Origin: Bacillus sp. FJAT-29814
Lineage (GTDB): Bacteria; Bacillota; Bacilli; Bacillales; Cytobacillaceae
NCBI RefSeq assembly: GCF_001510715.1
Contig: NZ_LMTJ01000007.1
Span: 176,670 to 240,198 of the forward strand
Reading direction: 5' to 3'
Length of the DNA stretch: 63,529 nucleotides
Of the stretch, positions 25,808-34,318 are shown piece by piece. Position numbers and translations under genes: made by a program. The notes under the pieces are model-generated. The model worked only from the letters and a program-made list of their open reading frames with translations. It was not told the DNA's origin and did not search any database. Position 1 is the first letter of the stretch. Each line of letters starts with the position of its first letter.

Positions 25808-26737
25808 TTAGTCTCTTAACGTGCGTCCGGTTAATTGCAGGAAAACAGATTCCAGGTTCGGTTCCTGAACATCAACCGATAATACGTGTAATCCCGATTG
25901 TACGACGAGGGCGACCGCATCACCCAAAGCTTGTCGTGCATCTGAGGCATAGATCGTGATCAGTTGGCCGTCTGCTTTCACGCTTTGCAAATTTTGAATA
26001 GTTCCTAGTGTATCGATTAGTTCTGGACTGCTTGCATTTACTTTAACTTGAATGGAAGTAGCTCCCACTAATCGATTGCAAAGCTCAGCTTTTGTGCCAG
26101 ATGCAATGACCAAGCCCTGGTCAACAATGGCAATTCGCTCGCACAGGTACTCAACTTCCTCCATGTAGTGGCTCGTATAAATGACCGTCATACCTTCTTG
26201 GTTGAGCTTCTTAACAGTTTCTAGAATATGATTTCTTGATTGTGGATCGATTCCAACGGTAGGTTCATCCATAATCAGTAACTCTGGTTTATGCATGAGA
26301 GCCGCTCCGATATTAATACGACGTTTCATACCGCCCGAGTAATTTTCAATTTTCTCTTTAGCTCGGTCCTGTAAGCCGACGATTTCCAATACTTCTTCCG
26401 TCCGCCTCTTTGCTTCCACTCTGCTCAGGCCATACATCCGACCCCAGAAGTACAAATTCTCTCTTGCAGAGATCGTCGGATACAAAGCAATATCTTGTGG
26501 AACAACTCCGATCTTACGTTTGACTTCCATCGGATTCTGTTTAATGGACACTCCGCCTACGGTTACATCTCCGCTGCTGCTCTCAACCAGTCCGCAAATC
26601 ATCGAGATGGTTGTTGATTTTCCTGCACCGTTTGGACCCAGCAATCCAAAAGATTCACCTTTGTTAACTGAAAATGTAACACCGCGAACAACTTCACGAT
26701 TTCCAAAGCTTTTCTTTAAATTATCTACTTTTAACAA
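25808..26737 (-). CDS. lnrL: LnrL-like ABC transporter ATPase
   Basis: About 309 aa. Walker A GPNGAGKST, signature YSGGMKRRINIG, Walker B LLIMDEPTVGID, and a C-terminal domain ending PNLESVFLQLTGRTL. I set the start at the TTG at 26737, because AGAGGTG lies 6 nt upstream; a GTG at 26746 overlaps that ribosome site. Energises LnrMN. A terminator separates it from lnrK and a dyad lies in its promoter region, so lnrLMN is probably a transcription unit switched on by LnrK. Confidence 0.85.
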   Translation of the reverse strand: MLKVDNLKKSFGNREVVRGVTFSVNKGESFGLLGPNGAGKSTTISMICGLVESSSGDVTVGGVSIKQNPMEVKRKIGVVPQDIALYPTISARENLYFWGRMYGLSRVEAKRRTEEVLEIVGLQDRAKEKIENYSGGMKRRINIGAALMHKPELLIMDEPTVGIDPQSRNHILETVKKLNQEGMTVIYTSHYMEEVEYLCERIAIVDQGLVIASGTKAELCNRLVGATSIQVKVNASSPELIDTLGTIQNLQSVKADGQLITIYASDARQALGDAVALVVQSGLHVLSVDVQEPNLESVFLQLTGRTLRD

Positions 26738-26794
26738 TGTCAGCACCTCTTTTTTCTTGTTCTGTTACGTTCAGTCTACCTGATTCGATTACTG

Positions 26795-26811
26795 CTTCCA
26801 TCTATCGGAAG
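26795..26811 (-). promoter_or_regulatory. Candidate LnrK operator upstream of lnrL
   Basis: Perfect dyad CTTCC-N7-GGAAG in the 138-bp gap between the lnrK terminator and the lnrL start. NarL-type regulators commonly bind short dyads next to the -35. The position and symmetry support an operator role, but there is no direct evidence. Confidence 0.45.
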
Positions 26812-26832
26812 GGAGATTTTGACCATGCAAAA

Positions 26833-26854
26833 AAGCGACCCTTTAGGATCGCTT
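26833..26854 (-). terminator. Terminator after lnrK
   Basis: AAGCGATCC / GGGTCGCTT (one mismatch), 4-nt loop, six T on the minus strand. It separates the two-component genes from the transporter genes. Confidence 0.8.
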
Positions 26855-26875
26855 CGGATGTGACTATGCTAAAAG

Positions 26876-27565
26876 TCATGTATCAAAAGTGGTGATGCCA
26901 TGTCGGACGGCAAATATGGCCGCTTGTGTTCGGTCGCGTAACCCCAGCTTCGTGATGAGATTGGATACGTGGTTCTTTACCGTTCCTTCCGATATATATA
27001 GGAGTTTTCCAATTTCACGATTGCTTAACCCATACCCAAGCTGCTTTAAAACCTCCATTTCACGTTCTGTCAGCTCCTCCGGGATCTGAACGGGTAACGG
27101 AATTTGACTAGCGCTAGATGAAGCAGCTTCTCCCTGTCCTTCGGTTCTTCGTTTCAGTTCGGCAAAAACTTGTGCCGTTAAGTCGGGAGGCAGCACGACA
27201 CCGCCTGCTTGTACGGTCATAATCGCTTGCACGATCATTTCAGCGGGCATATCTTTTAGCAGATATCCACTTGCCCCTTCGTTTAACGCATCAAAGATCA
27301 AGTCACTATCATTAAATGTAGTCAAGATAAGCACCTTGGTTTCTGGCAGATGTTCCCGAATGAGACGGGTCCCCTCCACACCATCAACTCCAGGCATACG
27401 AATATCCATCAATACGAGATCCGGCTTTTCGCGTTTTGCCGCTTCCAGAGCCTCAGCTCCGTTCGATGCTGTACCGACTACCTCTATCTCCTTCGTAAGA
27501 CTCAGGATTGTTTTCAAGCCATCTCGCATCAATTGTTGGTCATCTGTAATAATAATTCGAATCAT
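26876..27565 (-). CDS. lnrK: LnrK-like NarL/LuxR response regulator
   Basis: 229 aa. Receiver domain with acidic pocket (ITDDQQ), phosphoacceptor Asp in LVLMDIRMPGVDG, Thr in LILTTFND and Lys in LLKDMPAE. The C-terminal LuxR HTH includes LTEREMEVLKQLGYG and EGTVKNHVSNLITKLG. Its ATG overlaps the stop of the kinase gene (ATGA), giving strict coupling. Expected to activate lnrLMN when the kinase senses membrane-active polyenes. Confidence 0.88.
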   Translation of the reverse strand: MIRIIITDDQQLMRDGLKTILSLTKEIEVVGTASNGAEALEAAKREKPDLVLMDIRMPGVDGVEGTRLIREHLPETKVLILTTFNDSDLIFDALNEGASGYLLKDMPAEMIVQAIMTVQAGGVVLPPDLTAQVFAELKRRTEGQGEAASSSASQIPLPVQIPEELTEREMEVLKQLGYGLSNREIGKLLYISEGTVKNHVSNLITKLGLRDRTQAAIFAVRHGITTFDT

Positions 27566-28815
27566 GCCTCTGCTCCTCCATACGTCCAAGTTTTGGTTTG
27601 TATCGGAATTGTGATCTGCACACGAAACCCCTGGCCCTCTACACTTTCAAATTGGATGGATCCGCTATGTTCCTCCAGGCGTTCCCGCATATTGATGAGA
27701 CCGAATCCCGGTACCACTTCCGCCGCTCCATAGCCATTATCTGAGATCATAATATCAATCTGATCATCATTTGTATGCAATGTCACTTCAGCTTCTGATG
27801 CATTGCCATGACGTTTGGCATTGGTCAACGATTCTTGAATAAGGCGAAAAATCATTGGTTGCAACGAAGTTGAAATCCGCGTGAGATCACCTTGTACCCG
27901 TAGAGACGTTACCATACCAGTCATGTCTGAAAAGTCTTTCATTAACTTTCTTAGCTTATCTGTAAGCGTGAGAGGGGTTCCACCTTCGTCACGAAGTGCG
28001 CGAACAGACAATCGTACTTCCTGTAACGCCGACCTGGCTAACTCTTCACAGCGGTTTAATGTATCTTCCGCCTGTTTTAGATCGTGTTGTTGCAGCATAC
28101 GTGCCGCTTGGAGCTGGACAATCAGGGCGGTCATTGTATGTCCAACGGTATCATGGATGTCACGAGCAATTTTGTTCCGCTCACTCGCAGCGGTCAGGTC
28201 CTCCACTTGCTGTGCATAAATCCTAAGCTGATCATGTGTATCTTGAAGCTCGGAATGAGAATGAACCAAACTTTCATATTGCTCCGCTATTTTTGCTCTA
28301 GCTTTAAATAAATAGCCTACCATAATCCCTACAAAACTAGAATTCAACACAAAGCCGAGATTAATTAACATATCCATAAAACGGAAATGCCCTGTGTGCA
28401 AATAGTTGAGAGTCCATAGATAAGTCCAAACGATTGCAAACAATAAGCTGGCGATTAGAATGATTCTTCGATTATCTGTAAAGATTAGCAGCGTAATGCC
28501 AATAATCCCAAAATTAATTTGATAGAGTGTCAGAGTTGGAAAGATCATTCCAAAAGCGATTGTTACGATAAAATCAATACTTGTCCATAGAAGGTGATAC
28601 TTCGTCGTTCGCTTATTAAAATGAAGGAAGTGTGTAAGTGTGTAGACAAGCATTACAGCTATTACGAAAACGATTTTCCAGTACGTAATAGCTTCATTCG
28701 TGAATATATAGCTTCCCCCTATGAGAAGCAACATAATTAACCGCAACTCTCGCATTAAATAAAAGGTAATCGGAACATCTTTCCGCTGCTCTTGCTTAAT
28801 TTCCCACAATCTCAT
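27562..28815 (-). CDS. lnrJ: LnrJ-like sensor histidine kinase (HisKA_3)
   Basis: 417 aa. About six N-terminal TM helices with very short loops form an intramembrane-sensing module. A coiled coil follows (residues 170-200), then the HisKA_3 domain with the phospho-His in ARDIHDTVGHT and a HATPase domain (N box QESLTNAKRHGN, G1 ISDNGYG, G2 GFGLINMRERL). The lack of an extracellular sensor fits kinases that detect drug or lipid perturbation in the bilayer. First gene of the locus. Confidence 0.87.
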   Translation of the reverse strand: MRLWEIKQEQRKDVPITFYLMRELRLIMLLLIGGSYIFTNEAITYWKIVFVIAVMLVYTLTHFLHFNKRTTKYHLLWTSIDFIVTIAFGMIFPTLTLYQINFGIIGITLLIFTDNRRIILIASLLFAIVWTYLWTLNYLHTGHFRFMDMLINLGFVLNSSFVGIMVGYLFKARAKIAEQYESLVHSHSELQDTHDQLRIYAQQVEDLTAASERNKIARDIHDTVGHTMTALIVQLQAARMLQQHDLKQAEDTLNRCEELARSALQEVRLSVRALRDEGGTPLTLTDKLRKLMKDFSDMTGMVTSLRVQGDLTRISTSLQPMIFRLIQESLTNAKRHGNASEAEVTLHTNDDQIDIMISDNGYGAAEVVPGFGLINMRERLEEHSGSIQFESVEGQGFRVQITIPIQTKTWTYGGAEA

Positions 28816-29114
28816 AATCGCATCTCCTCAACAAATAGCCTGTTGCTCCCACCTGGAAACAAGCGCACTGCTTATTTCACGTCAACCGTCCGCTGGTAAT
28901 CTATCAATTGTTTCTTTATTCGATAATCGCTGGGCATTCCCCTTTTTTATTCTTTTGTTTTATTTGTAGATTAATATTCTTTGTCAGTCAATCAAACGTT
29001 TAATTAAATGGTTGCAAATCCTTGTTGCGACAGCCTTTTAGCACTCTTTTTAGGTAAATTATTTGTCGTTATACATTTTGCCACAAAACAGTTCCGTCAA
29101 AAGACAATGGAAAA
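28816..29114. other. Intergenic region upstream of lnrJ
   Basis: About 300 bp of AT-rich sequence between the lnrJ start and the terminator of the DinB gene. It should contain the lnrJK promoter. I see no ORF, no RNA gene and no clear operator. Confidence 0.45.
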
Positions 29115-29137
29115 GCGATGCCACTTTAGAGCATCGC
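29115..29137 (-). terminator. Terminator of the DinB-like gene
   Basis: GCGATGC / GCATCGC 7-bp stem with a 9-nt loop and TTTTCC on the minus strand. Confidence 0.8.
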
Positions 29138-29167
29138 CTCCGTTAAGGAACAAAAACTGATTTTGAA

Positions 29168-29653
29168 TTATTTTTTAGAATGAGAGGCAAGACCCCGTCC
29201 GATAAGGTTTGCGGAAACAGGCTTTCTTCCCAATTCTCTTGCCCAGATGGATAGTTGTCCGCTATGGTGAATTTCGTGAGCAATGATATGTCTCATTATT
29301 TCTCCCCAAGTATCGGTTTCAATTCTTCCATCTGGCAGGGTATCGTAAAATACTTGATTTTCCATACTAGCATTCCAGTTGTTCACAAAGTTTTCCACTT
29401 CCACATGAAATGCTGCGTCCAATTCTCTAACTTTGGACAAGCTTTTATAATCATCGAAATTCTCCTGAAAGTCCGGTTTCCCCTGTATGAGACGGATCCA
29501 GCTCCACTCGACATCAACAATATGGAAAAGTGTATGCAATATACTGCCCATTCCGCCCGTTCGGTTTTGCAAAAGCTCTTCTTCGCTTAACTCTTCACAC
29601 CAACGATACCAGTCTTCTCTGACCAACCAGTTATACCTAAAAAGTATTTGCAA
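29168..29653 (-). CDS. DinB/YfiT-type four-helix metalloprotein
   Basis: 161 aa from a TTG start at 29653 (GGAGGGG 5 nt upstream; the frame continues upstream but without a ribosome site). DinB superfamily features: helix 1 FRYNWLVREDWYRWCEEL, metal-ligand His in HTLFHIVDVEWSWI, and the His pair in IIAHEIHHSGQLSIWAREL. These proteins bind a divalent metal with three histidines and often act as thiol-dependent transferases of unknown substrate. The upstream intergenic region holds the 52-bp repeat array. Confidence 0.85.
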   Translation of the reverse strand: MQILFRYNWLVREDWYRWCEELSEEELLQNRTGGMGSILHTLFHIVDVEWSWIRLIQGKPDFQENFDDYKSLSKVRELDAAFHVEVENFVNNWNASMENQVFYDTLPDGRIETDTWGEIMRHIIAHEIHHSGQLSIWARELGRKPVSANLIGRGLASHSKK

Positions 29654-29842
29654 TAAAACCCCTCCGCAATAAGAAATAAATTCCCGTATTTTCAAAAAAC
29701 TTATTTAGTATGACTATTTCAACAAATATTGGATAAATTCCTTTTTCAACCAGAATCTAGACGAACGAAAAAGCGTAATGTCCCGAACTATGGAATCGCA
29801 AATAATACCTTGAAATTCACCTCCTTTTAAATAATTTTTCAT

Positions 29843-30385
29843 TATGAGAGGTGCATTAATGACCCATTTGGTAGAAAAACCGGAGAGAAGGTGTCATGAG
29901 AGGTGCGGCCATGACGCGTTTGGAAGAAAAACCGGAGGGAACACGTCATGGGGAGTGCGGCCATGACGCGTTTGGAGAAAAAACCGGTGAGAACGCGTCA
30001 TGGGGAGTGCGGCCATGACGCGTTTGGAAGAAAAACCGGAGGGAACGCGTCATGAGGAGTGCGGCCATGACGCGTTTGGAGGAAAAACCGGTGAGAACGC
30101 GTCATGAGGAGTGCGGCCATGACGCGTTTGGTGGAAAAACCGGTGAGAACGCGTCATGAGAGGTGCGGCCATGACGCGTTTGGTGGAAAAACCGGAGGGA
30201 ACGTGTCATGAAGAGTGCGGCTATGACGCGTTTGGAGAAAAAACCGGTGAGAACGTGTCATGAGAGGTGCGGCCACGACTGGTTTGGAAGAATAATTAGA
30301 GAGAACGCGTCATGAGATGTGTGTCCATGACGCGTTTGACTGAAAAAACGGAGAGAACGCATCATGAGAGATGCGTTCATAACTT
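29843..30385. repeat. Tandem array A: 52-bp hairpin repeats, about ten copies
   Basis: The (C/T)ATG that begins each unit occurs at 29843, 29895, 29947, 29999, 30051, 30103, 30155, 30207, 30259, 30311 and 30363, a period of exactly 52 bp ten times running. Most units contain an inverted repeat ACGCGTCATG / CATGACGCGT around an 11-nt GC-rich loop, then a spacer with AAAACCGG. Edge copies are degenerate. There is no ORF (52 is not a multiple of 3), and no unique spacers as in CRISPR. It fills the gap between the divergent DinB and VWA genes. Confidence 0.92.
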
Positions 30386-30440
30386 CAGCCACGACATCCT
30401 CTTACTTTTTCCAAGAATAAGAGCCAAATCATAGGAGAAA

Positions 30441-30463
30441 CGACCCAACCCTACATTGGGTCG
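30441..30463 (+). promoter_or_regulatory. Hairpin in the leader region of the VWA lipoprotein gene
   Basis: Perfect 8-bp stem CGACCCAA / TTGGGTCG with a 7-nt loop, 100 bp before the start codon and without a T-run. Function unknown; it could be an operator or a leader RNA hairpin. Confidence 0.35.
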
Positions 30464-30562
30464 AAAGGTTATAGGTGTAAATTTCCAGTTATTATACAAT
30501 AAAACCGATGTGCTTTTTGTAAACAACTGGATTTGAAAAAGTAAGGGGGAGTCAAACAAAAA

Positions 30563-31951
30563 ATGCGGGTTCAAAAAGTGATGGCACGGTTGGTTTTGTT
30601 GATGATGGTCTTTTTCCTAGCCGCCTGTGGTTCAAACGAGAAAAAAACCTCCGCCGATTCGAAAAGTGGAGAGACGACGAAAAGCGAGAAAGCTGGCAAA
30701 GGGAAAAGTGACAGTGACAAGGACGAAAATAATGGGAACATAGCCACGACTGTTGAGGAAATTGCCAAGGAGAAGGCTGGTAAATTTGCTGGCCTTGCCT
30801 ATAATAAAGCGGTGGTAAACCGGGCATTAGATGAAAAAATCTTTCAGGATAAGGACAGCTTCCAGGTCTACAATACGCTGGTTGGACTCCTCGGCGAAGG
30901 GCCGGAATACAAGGAGTTGATCCAGTTTGCAGAGGACTTCAATCCCAATGTGGAAACGGCCTTGACGAAAACGCCTGAGGAGAAAAACTTGGAACAGAAT
31001 GGTGGAACAGCAACCGGTGCTCCTAATATCTCCATTTTGCTCGATGCAAGCGGGAGCATGGCCGCGAAAATTGGCGGCAATACGAAGATGGATCTGGCCA
31101 AAGACGCCATTAATCAGTTTCTTGCATCTATGCCTGAAGGCTCCAATGTTTCATTGCGGGTGTACGGGCACAAAGGAAGTAATAGTGACGGTGATAAGCA
31201 AGTCTCCTGCGAAAGCACTGAATTAGTCTACGAACTGCAGCCTTATAACGAAACGGGTTTCAAGGATTCGCTCGGTCAATTCCAGCCAACCGGCTGGACA
31301 CCAATAGCGAAAGCCATTTCTGAATCGAAGAATGATTTTGGCGAAGCGGGCAAACAAGGCCAAAATATTATTTATGTAGTCAGTGACGGAATTGAAACCT
31401 GTGAAGGCGACCCAGTACAAGCGGCCAAGGAGCTTCACGATTCCAATATTAAAGCAATGGTCAATATCATTGGCTTTGATGTTGATCAAAATGGCCAAAA
31501 ACAATTAAAAGCGGTTGCTGATGCAGGCGGCGGGAAGTTCGAAACGGTCCATACCGCGGATGATTTCAAGCGCGTTTGGGAGCGTGAAAGAACCCGGCTT
31601 TATAATGAATGGAGTGCCTGGAGCGCGAAAAACTATAATGAGGTATCAGCCGAAGTATCAAAAAAAATCAATACCCTTTATCAAAAGAAGTCCAATTTTT
31701 CCAATTTAATTTATGACGAAAAATCGCGCATCACCAATGCCATCTACTACCTGAGGCAAAAAGAACAAATCTCCCCTGATGTCAGGGAAGAACTCGAAAG
31801 TCTGGCGCAGCAACGAAAACGAATTCTAGAAGACTATGTCAAAGATAAATACAAAGGCCTCATCGACGAAATGGAAGCGGAAGGCAGACGAATTAAGAAG
31901 GAAATCGAAGAAAAAGGTAAGGAAATGAAAGATAAATATAATAATAATTAA
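30563..31951 (+). CDS. VWA-domain lipoprotein
   Basis: 462 aa. Type II signal with lipobox LAAC (Cys about residue 22), a Ser/Lys/Glu-rich linker, a helical segment, then a von Willebrand A domain with complete MIDAS: DASGS near residue 161, Thr in GWTPIAK and Asp in VVSDGIETCEGDP. The last 110 residues are a charged coiled coil (MEAEGRRIKKEIEEKGKEMK). VWA/MIDAS domains bind divalent metal and protein ligands. An outer-face scaffold or chaperone role is likely, but the partner is unknown. Own terminator. Confidence 0.85.
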   Translation: MRVQKVMARLVLLMMVFFLAACGSNEKKTSADSKSGETTKSEKAGKGKSDSDKDENNGNIATTVEEIAKEKAGKFAGLAYNKAVVNRALDEKIFQDKDSFQVYNTLVGLLGEGPEYKELIQFAEDFNPNVETALTKTPEEKNLEQNGGTATGAPNISILLDASGSMAAKIGGNTKMDLAKDAINQFLASMPEGSNVSLRVYGHKGSNSDGDKQVSCESTELVYELQPYNETGFKDSLGQFQPTGWTPIAKAISESKNDFGEAGKQGQNIIYVVSDGIETCEGDPVQAAKELHDSNIKAMVNIIGFDVDQNGQKQLKAVADAGGGKFETVHTADDFKRVWERERTRLYNEWSAWSAKNYNEVSAEVSKKINTLYQKKSNFSNLIYDEKSRITNAIYYLRQKEQISPDVREELESLAQQRKRILEDYVKDKYKGLIDEMEAEGRRIKKEIEEKGKEMKDKYNNN

Positions 31952-32014
31952 GAAGCAGGAAAGAGTTCTTTGTTTTCTTTGCAAACAGAGAACTCTCCCC
32001 TGCTTCCCTTTTTT
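31952..32014 (+). terminator. Long terminator of the VWA gene
   Basis: Two stacked stems, GAAGCAGG / CCTGCTTC and AGAGTTCT / AGAACTCT, then TTTTTT. Starts immediately after the stop codon. Confidence 0.9.
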
Positions 32015-32060
32015 CAGATACCATGGAAAATCAAGAAATGAGACAACTTGTGACAATACA

Positions 32061-32720
32061 TTATTTTTCACGATATGATTTAATAATCTCGAGATATTGG
32101 GTATCACCTAACCCATAATGCTGGAATTCCACAATTAATTTCGTTACAAGCTCTTCTTCTGATACATCTTGGCACTTTTTAATATAATGAATGAGATCAC
32201 TATCTTTATTAAGATAATTCAAATACAATTCAATTCCCCTTTTTAAAGGGTCTGGAAAGATAGATTTGGGAAGCTTTTTTTGAATCAGCACTTGTTCATA
32301 AATCGGATAATATCCCTCAGCCTTCAAGGTAAAACTGTCCTTAAGTTCAAACTGATCACCGACTATATGTAGTGCAATATCCCCCCTATAATCTGTCAGG
32401 TCCAACCAGGCAAGAATGGTGAGAATATTGATTTGACAAAACATATCGGCATCAAACCATAATGAAATTTGGGTGAAATTTTTACAAAAGAGAGGCTTTA
32501 ATGGTTTTAAAGTGATTTCACTATATTGTTCAGGTGTCACGTGATGAACCTTGGCACGTATTTGAGTGAATTCATCTGAAAATATATCATGACAAGTGTC
32601 TCCATAACACATAGCCTCGTTAAAAGGAATCATCAATTCTCCTTCAAGAAAATCTGTCATTTTAAAATAATCATACATGGATTGTCCATTTAATAGATGT
32701 AAGGTTCCTTTTTGAGACAT
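32061..32720 (-). CDS. DUF1835-like protein
   Basis: 219 aa, soluble. The N-terminus LHLLNGQSMYDYF, then PFNEAMCYGD and the central ISLWFDADMFCQINILTILAWL match the DUF1835 pattern (LHI.NGDS..., W.D.L..GP, LW...D...Q). Those proteins are often annotated as putative regulators, without proof. ATG start behind AAAAAGGAG. It may be co-transcribed with the serine hydrolase 57 bp upstream. Function unknown. Confidence 0.65.
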   Translation of the reverse strand: MSQKGTLHLLNGQSMYDYFKMTDFLEGELMIPFNEAMCYGDTCHDIFSDEFTQIRAKVHHVTPEQYSEITLKPLKPLFCKNFTQISLWFDADMFCQINILTILAWLDLTDYRGDIALHIVGDQFELKDSFTLKAEGYYPIYEQVLIQKKLPKSIFPDPLKRGIELYLNYLNKDSDLIHYIKKCQDVSEEELVTKLIVEFQHYGLGDTQYLEIIKSYREK

Positions 32721-32777
32721 AGATATAACTCCTTTTTCTTCACAAGTTTTTCGAGTAACCCGACTTTACTGACGACT

Positions 32778-33992
32778 TCAATTCTTCTTTCCAACTTTAA
32801 TAGATATTTCTTTAAAAATAGCCGGCCAGCTATCTACATTCCCCTGCGATTTGCCGGTTCGTAAAATGACGATATTATTTTCCGGGGACATATATAGGAA
32901 CTGTCCATACTTTCCCATGGCAAAAAAGTCTAGACCACCCTTATTATTCAGTGTACTATACCACATGTATTTATATCCTATATTACTATTTTCTAAGAAT
33001 GAGCCTTTATATTCTTCATTATTTAAAGGGAAATCGCTAAGTGTCGATAGTTTTATCCATTTTTCATTTAGTATATGCTGTCCATTCCACGTCCCACCAT
33101 GAAGTAACATGCTACCTATCTTAACAAAGTCGATCGCTTTGAAATTAATACCGCTCTCCATCTTTTCAAAACCTGTTATTTTACTGTCCAGACTCCACGA
33201 AGCATTATGTTCAGCTCCGATTTTATCCCAAACTTTCTGTTCAAAATATTCCGCTACATGTTTCCCCGAACTCCGCTCCAATATGATGCCAAGTAAGAGT
33301 GGATGGTAATTGTTATAATGAAATTTACCGTTGTATTTTGTCGTCAGATGATGATGAGTCAACGCTAAATGACGTAAATCAGGCGTATAATAAGTTTTGG
33401 CATCGTCACCAAACCAGATTTTCCCTTCCTCATAGCTGATGTCTGAACGCATCAAAAGCAAATCTTCAATTGTGATTTTTTCCATATTTGTTCCTTTGAA
33501 CTCAATTATATAATCAGCAATGGACTGTTTTTCACTTTTAATATAACCATCTTCAATCGCCATTCCAATTAACAAAGAATCGATTGACTTAGCCATTGAA
33601 AAAGAGGTATTAACTGTGTCCTTGTCATATCCATTGTCATACTCTTCAAGGACTACCTTGTCATCGTGGACAATAATAAAGGATGTGGTATCGGTGTCCT
33701 TTAAAAAGGTATCCAATGGCTTCTTTCTGCTTTTTCCACTAAAGTCATAGTCTATGGGCATGGTTTTTAAGGATCCAACCAAGTCATATTGGTAAGTATA
33801 GGGCTGAGAGCTTTTTTGAATTATCCGCTCAGGAAATACTTTGTAATCCATTACATCTGAATTCCCATTTACTATGGTCCTAAAAACATATTGTGGGGAA
33901 AACTTTATGGAGGAAACGAATACAAGTAGAATGGAACAGATTAAGGAAATGATTAAGAAAGAAAGGAATAGCTTGATCGTTTTTTTCTTCAT
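32778..33992 (-). CDS. Membrane-anchored beta-lactamase-fold serine hydrolase
   Basis: 404 aa from the ATG at 33992 (GGAGG, 4 nt spacing). N-terminal anchor KLFLSFLIISLICSILLVFV. SxxK is SMAK in NTSFSMAKSIDSLLIG; the second motif is YNN in HYNNYHPLLLG. The later FFAMGKYGQFLYMSPE corresponds to the KTG/HTG region but has GKYG, as in the EstB/6-aminohexanoate-dimer-hydrolase-like branch. Extracytoplasmic hydrolase, substrate unknown. The gene is followed by the DUF1835 gene on the same strand. Confidence 0.82.
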   Translation of the reverse strand: MKKKTIKLFLSFLIISLICSILLVFVSSIKFSPQYVFRTIVNGNSDVMDYKVFPERIIQKSSQPYTYQYDLVGSLKTMPIDYDFSGKSRKKPLDTFLKDTDTTSFIIVHDDKVVLEEYDNGYDKDTVNTSFSMAKSIDSLLIGMAIEDGYIKSEKQSIADYIIEFKGTNMEKITIEDLLLMRSDISYEEGKIWFGDDAKTYYTPDLRHLALTHHHLTTKYNGKFHYNNYHPLLLGIILERSSGKHVAEYFEQKVWDKIGAEHNASWSLDSKITGFEKMESGINFKAIDFVKIGSMLLHGGTWNGQHILNEKWIKLSTLSDFPLNNEEYKGSFLENSNIGYKYMWYSTLNNKGGLDFFAMGKYGQFLYMSPENNIVILRTGKSQGNVDSWPAIFKEISIKVGKKN

Positions 33993-34060
33993 ATGACCTC
34001 CTAAAATACCAATTTTTTCAGGTCTAATATAGCTGAATGTTGATTTCACTTATTTGAAAA

Positions 34061-34247
34061 ATAAGCGGAGAAATTCCGGCTAAATTGGGAAATACTCATA
34101 TTTCCCTAAAAATAAAGGAAGTTTTTCCGCTTATCTTATCCAAATCTTTAAATTTCGCCTTATTTAGAGCAGTTAATCGGAATTTCTCCGCTTATATCCG
34201 CTTCTAAAGCTTCCACTTTCTACTTTAGCAGGAAATTCTCCGCTTAT
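34061..34247. repeat. Hairpin repeat array C2
   Basis: Four copies of the family seen at 18929-19113. Their TCCG cores lie at 34075, 34126, 34187 and 34239, spacings 51, 61 and 52 bp. Between copies 1 and 2 lies an extra perfect hairpin GGGAAATA / TATTTCCC. Three copies read AATTTCTCCGCTTAT-like, and the first is in the inverse sense (ATAAGCGGAGAAATTCCGG). It fills the gap between the hydrolase 5' end and the prohibitin 3' end. Confidence 0.75.
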
Positions 34248-34318
34248 GAATTCTCATACCCACACAAACATCAACACTAAATAATAACAGAGCCTAAAAA
34301 ACAGAACCGTCCCTCTGG

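Noticed and set aside
29843..30385. CRISPR array
   Set aside because: The whole 52-bp unit is conserved, including the part where spacers should differ; units are strongly palindromic and no cas gene is nearby.
34260..34318. Possible small RNA or terminator (CAGAGGGACGGTTCTG-like motif)
   Set aside because: The motif is common downstream of genes in bacilli and gives only a 4-bp stem; too weak to list as a feature.
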